In this document: one piece after another, positions 1-7,983 of the stretch | Position numbering within the stretch: the first letter of the stretch is position 1 | Layout of the letters: the number at the start of each line of letters is the position of its first letter | Assembly (NCBI GenBank): GCA_016903675.1 | Contig: JADQBA010000027.1 | Span: forward strand, 1-64,000 | Reading direction: 5' to 3' | Length of the DNA stretch: 64,000 nucleotides | Origin: Stigonema ocellatum SAG 48.90 = DSM 106950 | GTDB lineage: Bacteria > Cyanobacteriota > Cyanobacteriia > Cyanobacteriales > Nostocaceae | Notes under the pieces: generated by a model | What the model saw: only the letters and a program-made list of their open reading frames with translations | Database searches by the model: none | Told to the model about the DNA's origin: nothing | Translations under genes and position numbers: made by a program

Positions 1-302
1 GAAGCTTTTGAGCTGGCCCAGTACAAGAAATTTGATGTCGTAGTACTCATCACACCGATGGCGATTATGTACCGCTCATTCGAAAACTCAATACCCTTGG
101 CTCGCGAATTATGGTGCTCAGCTGGGATTTTGAATTTCTCAATGAGCAGGGTGAAAAGCAGGTGACCCGCACGTCGCAGGATCTGCTTGTTTCAGCAATG
201 CCTGAGGTTTTGGGATCAGCGGTAATGAGTTTTACACCGTCTTTTGCCAAATCAGTACACCCCCACACCCCTATTCCTCCAAGGGATTTGACTGCTGATT
301 AG
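1..302 (+). pseudogene. NYN-domain (LabA/DUF88-like) protein, frameshifted 3' part
   Basis: The first 54 bases read in frame 1 as a hydrophobic beta strand ending VVVLIT. The reading then jumps to frame 3 from about base 54 and continues DGDYVPLIRKLNTLG, then IMVLSWDFEF and VTRTSQDLL. Together these match the second half of NYN/DUF88 (PIN-like nuclease) proteins, in which the SDGDYVPL stretch holds catalytic acidic residues. One base is missing near position 55, so neither frame alone gives a working protein. The 5' part lies outside the window. After DLLVSAMPE the usual family C-terminus is not recognisable, so the tail also looks degraded. A sequencing error in place of the deletion cannot be excluded. 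Confidence 0.65.
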
Positions 303-954
303 CAGAATAGAATTGATTCAGCAATGCCTGAACAATTATTTGTGGATCATCTGTCTCAATTCCCATCTGTTGAGCAATCAGCAGGCGTAAATTCTCATCC
401 TGCTCCAACATCACCAATAACTCCTCTACAGTGATAGTCTGAAGTTCTCCTTCTGGAGGATTTTCTACATTTCCTGCTTCCACTTGCAAGTGTGTGGTTT
501 GTGGGGTAGGAAAAGTTGACCGTTGAGCATCGGGTCCGTCATACTCCCATATTGGTTCGCCACCTGTGCGCGTCAATAGCTGCATCCCAATATCATAGGC
601 AACATCTCCAACTTCTCCAACGCCCAACTCACCCAGGTTTACCATTCGGGACGCCATTTCATTATTGGGTGTAGGTGATGCTAGCAATCTTTCGCCAAAG
701 TGCTGCAAAAAGGCAACCCAGCGTTCAGTAGAAACGCGGTGTTCAATATTATGCAGCCACTTCTGTGCCCATGCTTGTCCTCGTGCCTGATGTACTCCTT
801 CCAAGAGTTCCATAAACAGAAATTCTAAATCTGTATCATTCAGGGGTGGAGGCGCTTGTTTTTGGACATCCCCGCCAGCTTTTGCAGGAGTCTGTTTTGC
901 GCCAAACAAGCGTTGAAAAATTTTTTTAATCCACTGAATGAGCCGTTGGAGCAT
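271..954 (-). CDS. conserved cyanobacterial hypothetical protein, 227 aa
   Basis: No function is recognised. The N-terminus (about residues 1-25) is a basic amphipathic stretch rich in Ile, Phe and Lys, followed by a proline-rich linker and an acidic helical domain (about 38-120, NDTDLEFLFMELLEGVHQARG). After a second linker comes a helical C-terminus (about 175-220) containing ITVEELLVMLEQDENLRLL. There is no signal peptide or clear membrane segment; the basic N-terminus could contact membrane or nucleic acid. It starts at an ATG 186 bases upstream of, and divergent from, dnaX. Its last codons overlap the decayed NYN gene. Codon use matches the core genes, so it is probably a real resident gene. 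Confidence 0.7.
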   Translation of the reverse strand: MLQRLIQWIKKIFQRLFGAKQTPAKAGGDVQKQAPPPLNDTDLEFLFMELLEGVHQARGQAWAQKWLHNIEHRVSTERWVAFLQHFGERLLASPTPNNEMASRMVNLGELGVGEVGDVAYDIGMQLLTRTGGEPIWEYDGPDAQRSTFPTPQTTHLQVEAGNVENPPEGELQTITVEELLVMLEQDENLRLLIAQQMGIETDDPQIIVQALLNQFYSANQQSNPLEE

Positions 955-1140
955 CTACAGCACCCTTAAGAGTTGGTTACTTTAAGATTGTAGCTATGTC
1001 TTATGACAAGCCGCTAGGCACGGTAGTCGTACGCCAGTCGCTCATGGGGGAAACCCCCAAGACCGCGCTGGCTCCTCAAGTTGGGTTTTCATCGGTTAAA
1101 ATAGTTAAATCCCAAACTCGACTGGGTGCGACTTAAATCC

Positions 1141-3456
1141 ATGTCTTATGAACCCCTGCACCACAAGTACCGCCCAAAGAGTTTTGCTGAACTAGTGGGG
1201 CAAGAGGCGATCGCTACCACCCTCACCAACGCTATCCGTACAGCCAAAATCGCCCCTGCCTATTTGTTTACTGGTCCCAGAGGAACAGGAAAAACCTCCA
1301 GCGCCCGTATTCTAGCAAAATCTCTCAATTGTCTCAAAAGTGACAAACCTACGCCTCAACCTTGTGGCGTATGCGATGTTTGTCAGGGAATCACCAAGGG
1401 CTACTCTTTAGATGTCATAGAAATTGACGCTGCCAGCAACACTGGTGTGGAAAACGTCAGAGATATTATAGAAAAGGCACAGTTTGCCCCAGTCCAGTGC
1501 CGTTACAAGGTGTATGTCATTGATGAGTGCTTAACTGGAGATTCGTTGGTGCAAACCAGTGAGGGTCTGATGCGGATCGATAATCCCAAAATCAAAGGGA
1601 AAAAGGTCCTTAGCTACAACGACTCATCGCTTAAGTGGGAATTTAAAAAAGTTCTCCGGTGGTTAGACCAAGGTGAACGTCAAACGTTGATCATCAAGAC
1701 AACTAACCGAGAAATCAGGTGTACTGGCAATCATTTAATCAGGACAGACCAGGGATGGATAGCAGCAAAAAACGTAAAAGAAGGAGCGAAGATACTATCC
1801 CCTGTGAATGTGGATGCCACATCCTCATCTACAAGTTTGGAAACGGTCGAATCTGTTCACCACGTTGGGGTTGAGCGAGTTTATGATATAGAAGTAGAGG
1901 ACAACCACAATTTTGTGGCTAACGGACTTCTAGCGCATAATTGTCATATGCTTAGTAACCAGGCGTTCAATGCGCTACTGAAGACCCTAGAAGAACCACC
2001 GAAGCATGTGGTATTTGTCCTAGCGACAACTGACCCGCAGCGGGTGCTACCAACAATTATTTCTCGCTGTCAAAGGTTCGACTTCCGGAGGATTCATTTA
2101 GAGGCGATGGTAAAGCATTTGAGTGCGATCGCATCTCTTGAAAACATCCATATTATTCCCGAAGCCGTAACCTTGGTAGCCCAAATTGCACAGGGAGGTT
2201 TGCGGGATGCCCAGAGTCTCCTTGACCAGTTAAGTTTATTACCGGGTGAGGTGACGCCTGACCAAGTTTGGGATTTAGTTGGTTCGGTAAGCGAACGAGA
2301 TTTGCTGTTGCTATTAGGGGCGATCGCCTCCGACAACCCCGAAGCTGTTCTAGAGTGTACACGCACAATTCTAGATCGTGGTCGGGAACCTCTAACTATT
2401 CTCCAGAATTTTGCCGCTTTCTATCGGGATTTACTCATTGCCAAAACAGCACCTAGCCGCAATGATTTGGTTGCTTGTACTCCAAGTACCTGGAAAGAAC
2501 TCATTGATTTCGCCCAACAGTGGGAAATGAGTACTATTTTAGTGGGACAACAACAGTTGCGAAGCGCTGAAGTACAACTGAAAAACACCACCCAGCCGCG
2601 TTTATGGTTAGAGGTAACATTATTAGGATTGTTACCCTCAGCAAATATTACGCTACCGCAAGATAGTAGGGGTGCGGTTTCCACGCCGAAGGTTTCGCCT
2701 CCTCAAGACACAAAGCGCGAAACAACGGTATCGCCCACCCCTCATACATCCAATAACAGGTCGCCTCAGCAACAACAAGAAGACACTTTCTCTCCACCTC
2801 CCTTATCTGAGAACCAACCACCAACCACGACATCAGAAAGCAACGGAAAGGGAGATCCTTCCCTACAGCCACTGGAACAAATTTGGCAACAGGTTGTGGA
2901 ATCTCTTTCACAGCCAGGAAGTAAAGCTTTGTTTAAAGAACACGGACGTCTATTAAGTATCAACGATAGTGTTGCGAATGTGGGAATGCCGCCAAAGTTG
3001 GTTAAGCTTGCTGATGCCAACAAAGTGGCGGATGTAGAAGCTGCTTTTACGAAAGTTTATCAACAAAAGATGAAAGTGAGATTTGTCCCAAACGTGTCTA
3101 AGACTGCTGTTGTAAATGAAACAAAAGAAGTCTCAAAAAAGCTTGGAACTCAAACTCGCCAACCGTCAACGCCTACACAGAACGACCAAATTCCTCCTTC
3201 CTCTGAAGTTGCTAAACAAGCCTTTACGACACCAATAAAAACGCAGCAGAACACAAATGCTGCTACGGAGTCAATGCCTACTCCGCCACCTAACGAACCC
3301 ACTCTTAATTGGGAGAATGACGAAGTGGCGATCGCATCTCAGCGTCTAGCACAATTCTTCGACGGGGAACTCATTAGATTCACAGATGATGAAGAACCAT
3401 CCCACTCTCTGACCACACCTGAGTGGGGTGATGAAGTAGAGGGGGATATTGATTAG
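1141..3456 (+). CDS. dnaX: DNA polymerase III subunit gamma/tau with in-frame intein
   Basis: This is the clamp-loader ATPase of the replicative polymerase. From the ATG at 1141 it begins MSYEPLHHKYRPKSFAELVG, the canonical DnaX start; a GTG five codons upstream is possible but less likely. Walker A is GPRGTGKT. A zinc-binding module follows with NCL, PCGVCDVC spacing, then the Walker B strand VYVIDE, which is interrupted by an intein exactly before the Cys of CHML. The sensor region (LATTDPQRVLPTIISRCQRF) follows the intein. The C-terminal half is a long, low-complexity, Pro/Gln/Thr-rich tail ending in a short conserved acidic segment. The spliced protein would be about 633 residues. The gene stands alone and is followed by a hairpin shared with the convergent mgdA. 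Confidence 0.95.
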   Translation: MSYEPLHHKYRPKSFAELVGQEAIATTLTNAIRTAKIAPAYLFTGPRGTGKTSSARILAKSLNCLKSDKPTPQPCGVCDVCQGITKGYSLDVIEIDAASNTGVENVRDIIEKAQFAPVQCRYKVYVIDECLTGDSLVQTSEGLMRIDNPKIKGKKVLSYNDSSLKWEFKKVLRWLDQGERQTLIIKTTNREIRCTGNHLIRTDQGWIAAKNVKEGAKILSPVNVDATSSSTSLETVESVHHVGVERVYDIEVEDNHNFVANGLLAHNCHMLSNQAFNALLKTLEEPPKHVVFVLATTDPQRVLPTIISRCQRFDFRRIHLEAMVKHLSAIASLENIHIIPEAVTLVAQIAQGGLRDAQSLLDQLSLLPGEVTPDQVWDLVGSVSERDLLLLLGAIASDNPEAVLECTRTILDRGREPLTILQNFAAFYRDLLIAKTAPSRNDLVACTPSTWKELIDFAQQWEMSTILVGQQQLRSAEVQLKNTTQPRLWLEVTLLGLLPSANITLPQDSRGAVSTPKVSPPQDTKRETTVSPTPHTSNNRSPQQQQEDTFSPPPLSENQPPTTTSESNGKGDPSLQPLEQIWQQVVESLSQPGSKALFKEHGRLLSINDSVANVGMPPKLVKLADANKVADVEAAFTKVYQQKMKVRFVPNVSKTAVVNETKEVSKKLGTQTRQPSTPTQNDQIPPSSEVAKQAFTTPIKTQQNTNAATESMPTPPPNEPTLNWENDEVAIASQRLAQFFDGELIRFTDDEEPSHSLTTPEWGDEVEGDID
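1528..1941 (+). other. DnaX mini-intein (138 aa, no homing endonuclease)
   Basis: The in-frame insert starts with Cys (block A, CLTGDSLVQTSEG) and ends with the His-Asn pair of block G (LLAHN), followed by Cys as the +1 extein residue. Block B is seen as TGNHLIRT and block F as RVYDIEVEDNHNFVANG. At 138 residues it is the size of a minimal Hint domain, with no LAGLIDADG endonuclease. It sits between Glu and Cys of the Walker B strand (VYVIDE/CHML), so the unspliced protein should lack ATPase activity. All catalytic splice residues are visible. Cyanobacterial dnaX genes are known intein hosts. Confidence 0.93.
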
Positions 3457-3468
3457 GTGGTATAGCAG

Positions 3469-3524
3469 TTGACGGTTGACTGTTAACAGTTAACCGTCAA
3501 CCGTTAACAGCCCAAACGATTTTT
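3469..3524. terminator. hairpin between convergent dnaX and mgdA, probable bidirectional terminator
   Basis: Bases 3469-3484 and 3485-3500 form a near-perfect inverted repeat with one mismatch, rich in GTTAAC/GTTGAC. A partial repeat of it and a T-run (cgatttttt) follow at about 3516. It lies between the stops of two convergent genes. Confidence 0.55.
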
Positions 3525-3531
3525 TCATAAC

Positions 3532-4947
3532 TCAAATAGGATTGCTACTCCCTGTATGTAATGTTTTCACCCATTTCAAGCGTTTTGGTCTTACTGACAT
3601 GCGGGCAGTAGTAGCGCTGATGACTACTATCCAGTGGAACATGTATAAAGTGGCACGCAGCGTCTGTAAGAGCAACAGAAAATATGTAGAAAGCTTGAAT
3701 TCCTGATTTTGACGGATTCGCCTTAGACCAGCAAACATTCCCGCTATTGACATTGTCACCGTTAAGCCACTCACGGGACTTAATATTGGTGGACGATGGC
3801 GTGTGAGGGCCATTAATAAATCTGGCACTGCTGCTGTGGGCAAGATGTACATAATCAGCAGAAATATGAACAGGTTCCAGGTTTTCCGAGTCCCCATCCG
3901 GTTTCTGAGAATCAGATCCCAGTAATCCAAATAGCGCTGATACCCGCCTTCTGCCCATCGGCTGCGCTGATGCCACAAAGCGATGGCGCTGGTTACGCCT
4001 TCTTCCTCTACCGTTGGGTAGAACACACACTCAATATCCCAGCTATTTAAATGTAAGCGGATCGTCAGGTCTAAATCATCTGTGATCGTTTCCTCATTCC
4101 ACCCACCGCAATCAACAAGTGCTTTTCGCCGGACAAATTGACCGTTACCCCGTAGTTCGCCAATGCCACCAATAGCAGTCCGTTGTTGCTGGAAAAAGGT
4201 ATCCACAGCCATTTCCACCATTTGACCCTTTGTCCAAAAATTTTCTTGAGCGTTGGCGATCGCTTTTCGCACCTGCACCGCCCCCACCTTTTCTCTTTGA
4301 AACAAAGGTATTACCCGCAATAGCAAGTCTTCTTCCACCTGGGCATCAGCATCAAACACGGCTACAATTTCGCCTTTGGACAGCGGTAGCACCTGATTCA
4401 ATGCTCCCGACTTTCCTCCAGTAGCTTTGGAATCCCGTCGCAACACTTTCAGTTGGTGGTATTCCTGCGCCAGTGCTGCCAACAACTGGGGCGTGCTGTC
4501 GGTGCTGTTATCGTCTACTATCCAGACTTCGTAGCGATCTTCTGGGTATTCCAAGCTACAAAGATTCTTGACTAAGTTGCCAATGACCGCTTCCTCATTT
4601 TTAGCTGCTACCAAAACCGATACATAGGGCCAATGCCCCTGCATTTCCAAGGCTTGTTGGCGGGGTTTGGTAAACACCAGCACCAAAGCGTGAATTCCGA
4701 TTACGGTAGTCAGTCCGATGACAAACAAAAAACTCCAAGAAACTAAATGCAAGGCGAATGTACCACTCCAGACTATAGTCAAAACTAGAGCAGCTTTGCG
4801 TCTGCGACCTTGAAACCGGGATGGAAGAGACATGGAATTTGATGCCTCTTCCACTGACTCCTCGTTTGCTGATAGTTCAGAAAACAAGGAGTTTAGCGGA
4901 TCAAACTCGTTGTAGGAATCGTTTTCGGGCCAGGAATTCGCTGGCAT
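3532..4947 (-). CDS. mgdA: beta-monoglucosyldiacylglycerol synthase (family 2 glycosyltransferase)
   Basis: This membrane enzyme transfers glucose from UDP-glucose to diacylglycerol, giving the monoglucosyl lipid that cyanobacteria epimerise to the galactolipid of thylakoids. The 471-residue protein begins MPANSWPENDSYNEFDPLNS, as I recall for the Synechocystis Sll1377 family. It has two N-terminal membrane segments (about 53-92), then a GT-A domain with VSVLVAAKNEE, WIVDDNSTD, the metal-binding FDADAQ, the acceptor motif ETITDDLDL and the QRSRW processivity-type motif. Further hydrophobic segments end the protein. Its 5' end overlaps the upstream radical SAM gene by 47 bases in another frame, so the two are probably co-transcribed and translationally coupled. 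Confidence 0.87.
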   Translation of the reverse strand: MPANSWPENDSYNEFDPLNSLFSELSANEESVEEASNSMSLPSRFQGRRRKAALVLTIVWSGTFALHLVSWSFLFVIGLTTVIGIHALVLVFTKPRQQALEMQGHWPYVSVLVAAKNEEAVIGNLVKNLCSLEYPEDRYEVWIVDDNSTDSTPQLLAALAQEYHQLKVLRRDSKATGGKSGALNQVLPLSKGEIVAVFDADAQVEEDLLLRVIPLFQREKVGAVQVRKAIANAQENFWTKGQMVEMAVDTFFQQQRTAIGGIGELRGNGQFVRRKALVDCGGWNEETITDDLDLTIRLHLNSWDIECVFYPTVEEEGVTSAIALWHQRSRWAEGGYQRYLDYWDLILRNRMGTRKTWNLFIFLLIMYILPTAAVPDLLMALTRHRPPILSPVSGLTVTMSIAGMFAGLRRIRQNQEFKLSTYFLLLLQTLRATLYMFHWIVVISATTARMSVRPKRLKWVKTLHTGSSNPI

Positions 4948-5875
4948 AGGTTACTTGATTCAACCACCAGTATTTATCTACACCCATAAAGAAGCTGGGT
5001 ATCAGGTAACACCAAACTGTGCAACCCTCACATACCTTTAGCTTACCTTGAGATTGGCGGTAACTTTCCACCTCTTCTGACTGACGATAAAGTTCGTACA
5101 GCCGCCCATTAATGGGAACTCCAGTTTGAGCAAAATGGTAGCAAGGTAGCAGCAGTTCGTCGTTAGGAGAAATTGCAATGACAGCATCCACCGCTTTACA
5201 GCGAGGATTTTTAGTATCATTGCCTCCAGCTTCAATAAAAGCCAGTGCTGCCTTATTGTACCCGACATTTTTATATTTCTTCGCAGTAGCTTCTATTGCC
5301 GCTACCATTTCTGGGGTGGGATTCTTATTCAAGTTATAGTTTTCATAGGCGGTGAACGCAGGATTCAACCAAACCCTAGCTCCCAATTTTTGACCCAATT
5401 CTCCCACTTCATCAATACGCCCATAATTTTGCGCAGTGACGGTGTGATTAAGTACTGGGAATTCTCCAAGAGACTTGGCGAGTGCTACTGACTCCACCAA
5501 GTTGTCGAAAATTTTCACTCCCCGTGAGTGATCGTGAGTTTCGGCATCCGAACCATCCAAGGAAAAATTTAAAAAGTCCACCAAACCTTGAATTTCCTTG
5601 GCTTTCTTCGGATAGAGAATGGTGTTCGTCGTCATGCTGGTGTAAAAACCCTGACGTTTCGCCTCTATATAAATCTGACCAACATCCTGTCTGAGGAGGG
5701 GTTCACCACCCGTGAAGTCCACATACTTAACTCCCAAACGGCGTAAATCGTTCAAATTTTGCTTGATTGTCTCAAAATCAGCTTCTTTTCCAGGCTCTAG
5801 TGCCCAAATGTTACAAAAATGGCAGCGAGCATTACAGCGATAGGTTAAGTAGTAGTTGGCAACCAGTGGAGCCAT
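4901..5875 (-). CDS. radical SAM protein, unknown substrate
   Basis: The 324-residue enzyme carries the radical SAM cluster motif CNARCHFC at about residues 14-21, followed by the GGEPLLR motif near 57. A C-terminal Cys set (PRCKAV, LLPCYHF, KVCEGCTVWC) could bind an auxiliary cluster, as in SPASM/twitch proteins. The substrate is not evident. Its 3' end overlaps the start of mgdA by 47 bases, and this arrangement hints at a role in lipid or membrane metabolism, which is inference only. A long AT-rich leader precedes it. ATG at 5875 is the first start before YYLTYRCNARC, so the start is well placed. Confidence 0.85.
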   Translation of the reverse strand: MAPLVANYYLTYRCNARCHFCNIWALEPGKEADFETIKQNLNDLRRLGVKYVDFTGGEPLLRQDVGQIYIEAKRQGFYTSMTTNTILYPKKAKEIQGLVDFLNFSLDGSDAETHDHSRGVKIFDNLVESVALAKSLGEFPVLNHTVTAQNYGRIDEVGELGQKLGARVWLNPAFTAYENYNLNKNPTPEMVAAIEATAKKYKNVGYNKAALAFIEAGGNDTKNPRCKAVDAVIAISPNDELLLPCYHFAQTGVPINGRLYELYRQSEEVESYRQSQGKLKVCEGCTVWCYLIPSFFMGVDKYWWLNQVTYASEFLARKRFLQRV

Positions 5876-6032
5876 AGTGTAAAACCACTAAAGTTTTCCG
5901 TTAGACATGTATTTGATACTTGGACATTTTATAATAAACACGCCAAAAACCCTCAGCTGCTGACCGTATTTCCCCTATTTTTTTGTTGCTTCTTCCACAT
6001 TGACTAGATAATTTTCTTAACTGAACCGTACA

Positions 6033-6208
6033 GGACTTACGCACTTTACATATTGACCATTATATGCATGGTCTGGCTTGTTAAACTAAACATCTTGCCC
6101 TGCCTCGTTAAGAGCCCCAGGCAGAACCTGGGAACGAGGCAGGGGAAGACTTTTAACTTAAAAAGCCTGCCGATAACATGATATTCCATGCATAAAGTGT
6201 GTAAGTTC
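6033..6208. mobile_element. MITE-like element, family A (copy 1)
   Basis: The ends are imperfect inverted repeats, GGACTTACGCACTTTA on the left and TAAAGTGTGTAAGTTC on the right. The interior contains a GC-rich palindrome (gaacgaggcaggg / ccctgcctcgtt). A related copy lies at 46884-47079, sharing both termini and the internal motif agggcaagacttttagctta. No ORF is present, so it is a non-autonomous element. Confidence 0.5.
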
Positions 6209-6250
6209 GATAATTTTTAAATACTTTTCTTAAATAAATTTTAATTAAAG

Positions 6251-6291
6251 AATAACCTTTCCATAACCTATTGATTACCTGAATTTAACCT
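6251..6291 (+). promoter_or_regulatory. Pho box array upstream of PstS-like gene 1
   Basis: Four 8-base direct repeats stand exactly 11 bases apart: AATAACCT (6251), CATAACCT (6262), GATTACCT (6273) and TTTAACCT (6284). This spacing and sequence fit the cyanobacterial Pho box (tandem PyTTAAPyPyT/A repeats bound by SphR/PhoB). It lies about 90 bases before the ATG of a phosphate-binding-like protein, so induction by phosphate limitation is likely. Confidence 0.75.
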
Positions 6292-6379
6292 TCGAGATTT
6301 AATGTTGAAATTAACTAAGAAGTGCAGGAAGTAATGCCCGCCGCTCTTGGTTATTAACCCATTGTGATATAGACGACAC

Positions 6380-7084
6380 ATGTTTATTAACTTCTCTCGC
6401 TTGGCTAAAGCAGCTTCTGTTGCTGCTCTGACAGTTGGTGTAGCATTTGCTGCTCAACCCGCTCAAAAAGCTTCTGCACAAGTATCATTCAGCATTGGTG
6501 GTTCAACTGCTGCTGCTGGTTTATATACCGGATTCGGTGCAAGCAACTATCAGTCAATTGGTAGTGGCGCAGGCATTAACGGCTTTAACGATGGAAGTCT
6601 TCAGGCTGGTGCAACCGACATTCCTGTAGATGGAGCAGTTCCTGTAGCAAATTTGAGAATCGTGTTTCCTATCAGCCCTGATCTAGGTGGCCTCAGCCTC
6701 ACTAACGATCAGATCGGCAGCATTCTCAGAGGAGAAATCACCAACTGGAACCAGGTAGGTGGACCTGACGAAGCCATTACTATTGTTTCTCGTGCCGCTG
6801 GTAGCAGCGGTACCAGAGCCATCGTTGACAGTACTTTTGGTGGCACACAGGACGGCATTCCAGCAGGAAGCAGTGGAGAAGTTGTCAGTATAGTTGCCAA
6901 TGGATCTGGCGAAATTGGTTATGTTGAGCAGGGTAATTTAGGTGGACTAAATTCTGCTGGCGGTCCAATCAGTGGTCCTACCTATATACTTTTCGACGGT
7001 ACCAACCCTGATATCATCGACTTCATCAACAATATTAAGGCTAACCCCGACCAGGTTCGTGCTCTAGGATATGACCCTCTTTAG
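6380..7084 (+). CDS. small secreted PstS-like phosphate-binding protein (copy 1)
   Basis: The 234-residue protein starts with a signal peptide (about 1-34: MFINFSRLAKAASVAALTVG, cleavage near ASA-QV). The mature part follows the PstS-type periplasmic-binding fold: IGGSTAAAGLY, YQSIGSGAGINGF, an ATDIPV strand, the signature ILRGEITNWNQVGGP, SRAAGSSGTR and GEIGYVEQ. Ser/Gly/Thr residues expected to bind phosphate (GSGAG and GSSGT) are present. It is about 100 residues shorter than classic PstS. No transporter genes (pstCAB) are adjacent, so it may be a free phosphate scavenger. It is preceded by Pho boxes and followed by its own terminator. Confidence 0.82.
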   Translation: MFINFSRLAKAASVAALTVGVAFAAQPAQKASAQVSFSIGGSTAAAGLYTGFGASNYQSIGSGAGINGFNDGSLQAGATDIPVDGAVPVANLRIVFPISPDLGGLSLTNDQIGSILRGEITNWNQVGGPDEAITIVSRAAGSSGTRAIVDSTFGGTQDGIPAGSSGEVVSIVANGSGEIGYVEQGNLGGLNSAGGPISGPTYILFDGTNPDIIDFINNIKANPDQVRALGYDPL

Positions 7085-7167
7085 TTGATAAGACTGAGTC
7101 TTTCAACAATCTCAATTCTGTTCAGCCATAGGCGTCAGTAATTGAGGTAGTATAAATAGACCAAAAG

Positions 7168-7200
7168 GACTTACGTAACTCATTACGTGAGTCTTTCTTC
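7168..7200 (+). terminator. Rho-independent terminator after PstS-like gene 1
   Basis: An 11-base stem (7168-7178 and 7183-7193) with a CTCA loop and one G-U pair is followed by TTTCTTC. The same structure, with a perfect stem, follows the second copy. Confidence 0.75.
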
Positions 7201-7324
7201 ATGATTGCATCTACGCTTTCTGGGAACCGAATAATTACTAATTCGTAATTCGTAATTGAGGGTACAGAGCTTTCCGTTCGCCCTCATTGGTCTGCCTTTG
7301 GGATTCGGTTGGTAAGGAACAGAG

Positions 7325-7510
7325 CGATCGCCCCACAACTCAACCCTACTGAGTGTGTCTGGCCTTTGTTACGTGAACGTGGGAGCAAATCGCGTCTGGG
7401 ATAACCTCGATACTTTGGAGACGGTTTTATCCCAACGTTGCCTTTGGCTTATGCAGAACCCTCAAATTGTTAAAGGAGCAGCAGGCTTTGCTTGGCTATG
7501 TAATATTTGA
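7325..7510 (+). pseudogene. IS630-family transposase, 3' remnant with frameshift
   Basis: One frame at about 7331 reads APQLNPTECVWPLLRER, the PxxNPxE signature near the third catalytic acid of IS630/Tc1 DDE transposases. After a frameshift, the frame from 7385 reads ANRVWDNLDTLETVLSQRC and ends at the TGA at 7508 after GAAGFAWLCNI, the usual IS630 C-terminus. The rest of the gene is absent. A fragment of the middle of a similar transposase lies at about 19.45-19.68 kb. Confidence 0.65.
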
Positions 7511-7767
7511 AGAATTGTAAAGATACTATCTTTGGCAACTTCGTATCTTGACATTTACCCAAAAGACTTACCCGCCCTGCCTCCTGCGGTTTTTTAGTTC
7601 GTCGAACTCACGTTACATTAGCGGTCGGTTTGGGTAAATTCTACAGGAATGCCAAATTTATCATAAAAATCTCTTGCGTTATATGGAGTGACTATGCAAT
7701 AATCCTATCTTGTTCCCGAAAATACTAAAAACCAATCAAGTTGCCGTACTTTTAAGGAGGGATTTCC

Positions 7768-7857
7768 ATGTCGAATATCTTGGCGATGGCAGGCAGCCCA
7801 TCTCACCCGAACCGAACCTATGGGCTGGTGGAATATGCCAACAGCATCCATTGCTAG
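7768..7857 (+). pseudogene. truncated NADPH-dependent FMN reductase start (SsuE-like)
   Basis: A strong AAGGAGG site precedes an ATG opening MSNILAMAGSPSHPNRTYGL and ending at TAG 29 codons later. The LAMAGSPS phosphate loop followed by SRT/NRT is the start of NADPH-dependent FMN reductases. The reading breaks off just before the second Pho box, so the gene seems to have been cut by the duplication. With only 29 residues, the family call is tentative. Confidence 0.45.
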
Positions 7858-7865
7858 TCGTGGGC

Positions 7866-7895
7866 GTTAACCTGTTGATTAGCTCAATTTAACCT
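7866..7895 (+). promoter_or_regulatory. Pho box array upstream of PstS-like gene 2
   Basis: Three 8-base repeats stand 11 bases apart: GTTAACCT (7866), GATTAGCT (7877) and TTTAACCT (7888). They sit at the same distance from the ATG as in copy 1, and the central repeat has one extra substitution. Confidence 0.65.
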
Positions 7896-7983
7896 TCGAG
7901 ATTTAATGTTGAAATTAACTAAGAAGTGCAGGAAGTAATGCCCGCCGCTCTTGGTTCTTAACCCATTGTGATATAGACGACAC

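Larger units (their letters stand above)
6262..7224 (+). repeat. tandem duplication, unit 1 (Pho box - PstS-like gene - terminator)
   Basis: Near-identity with 7886-8849 runs from 6282 to 7224 and covers leader, signal peptide, much of the gene and the terminator. Weaker similarity continues upstream through the Pho boxes. The two units are separated by decayed transposase and reductase sequence. Confidence 0.85.

Noticed and set aside
2648..3023. Several open frames on both strands inside dnaX
   Set aside because: They are shadows of the low-complexity DnaX tail.
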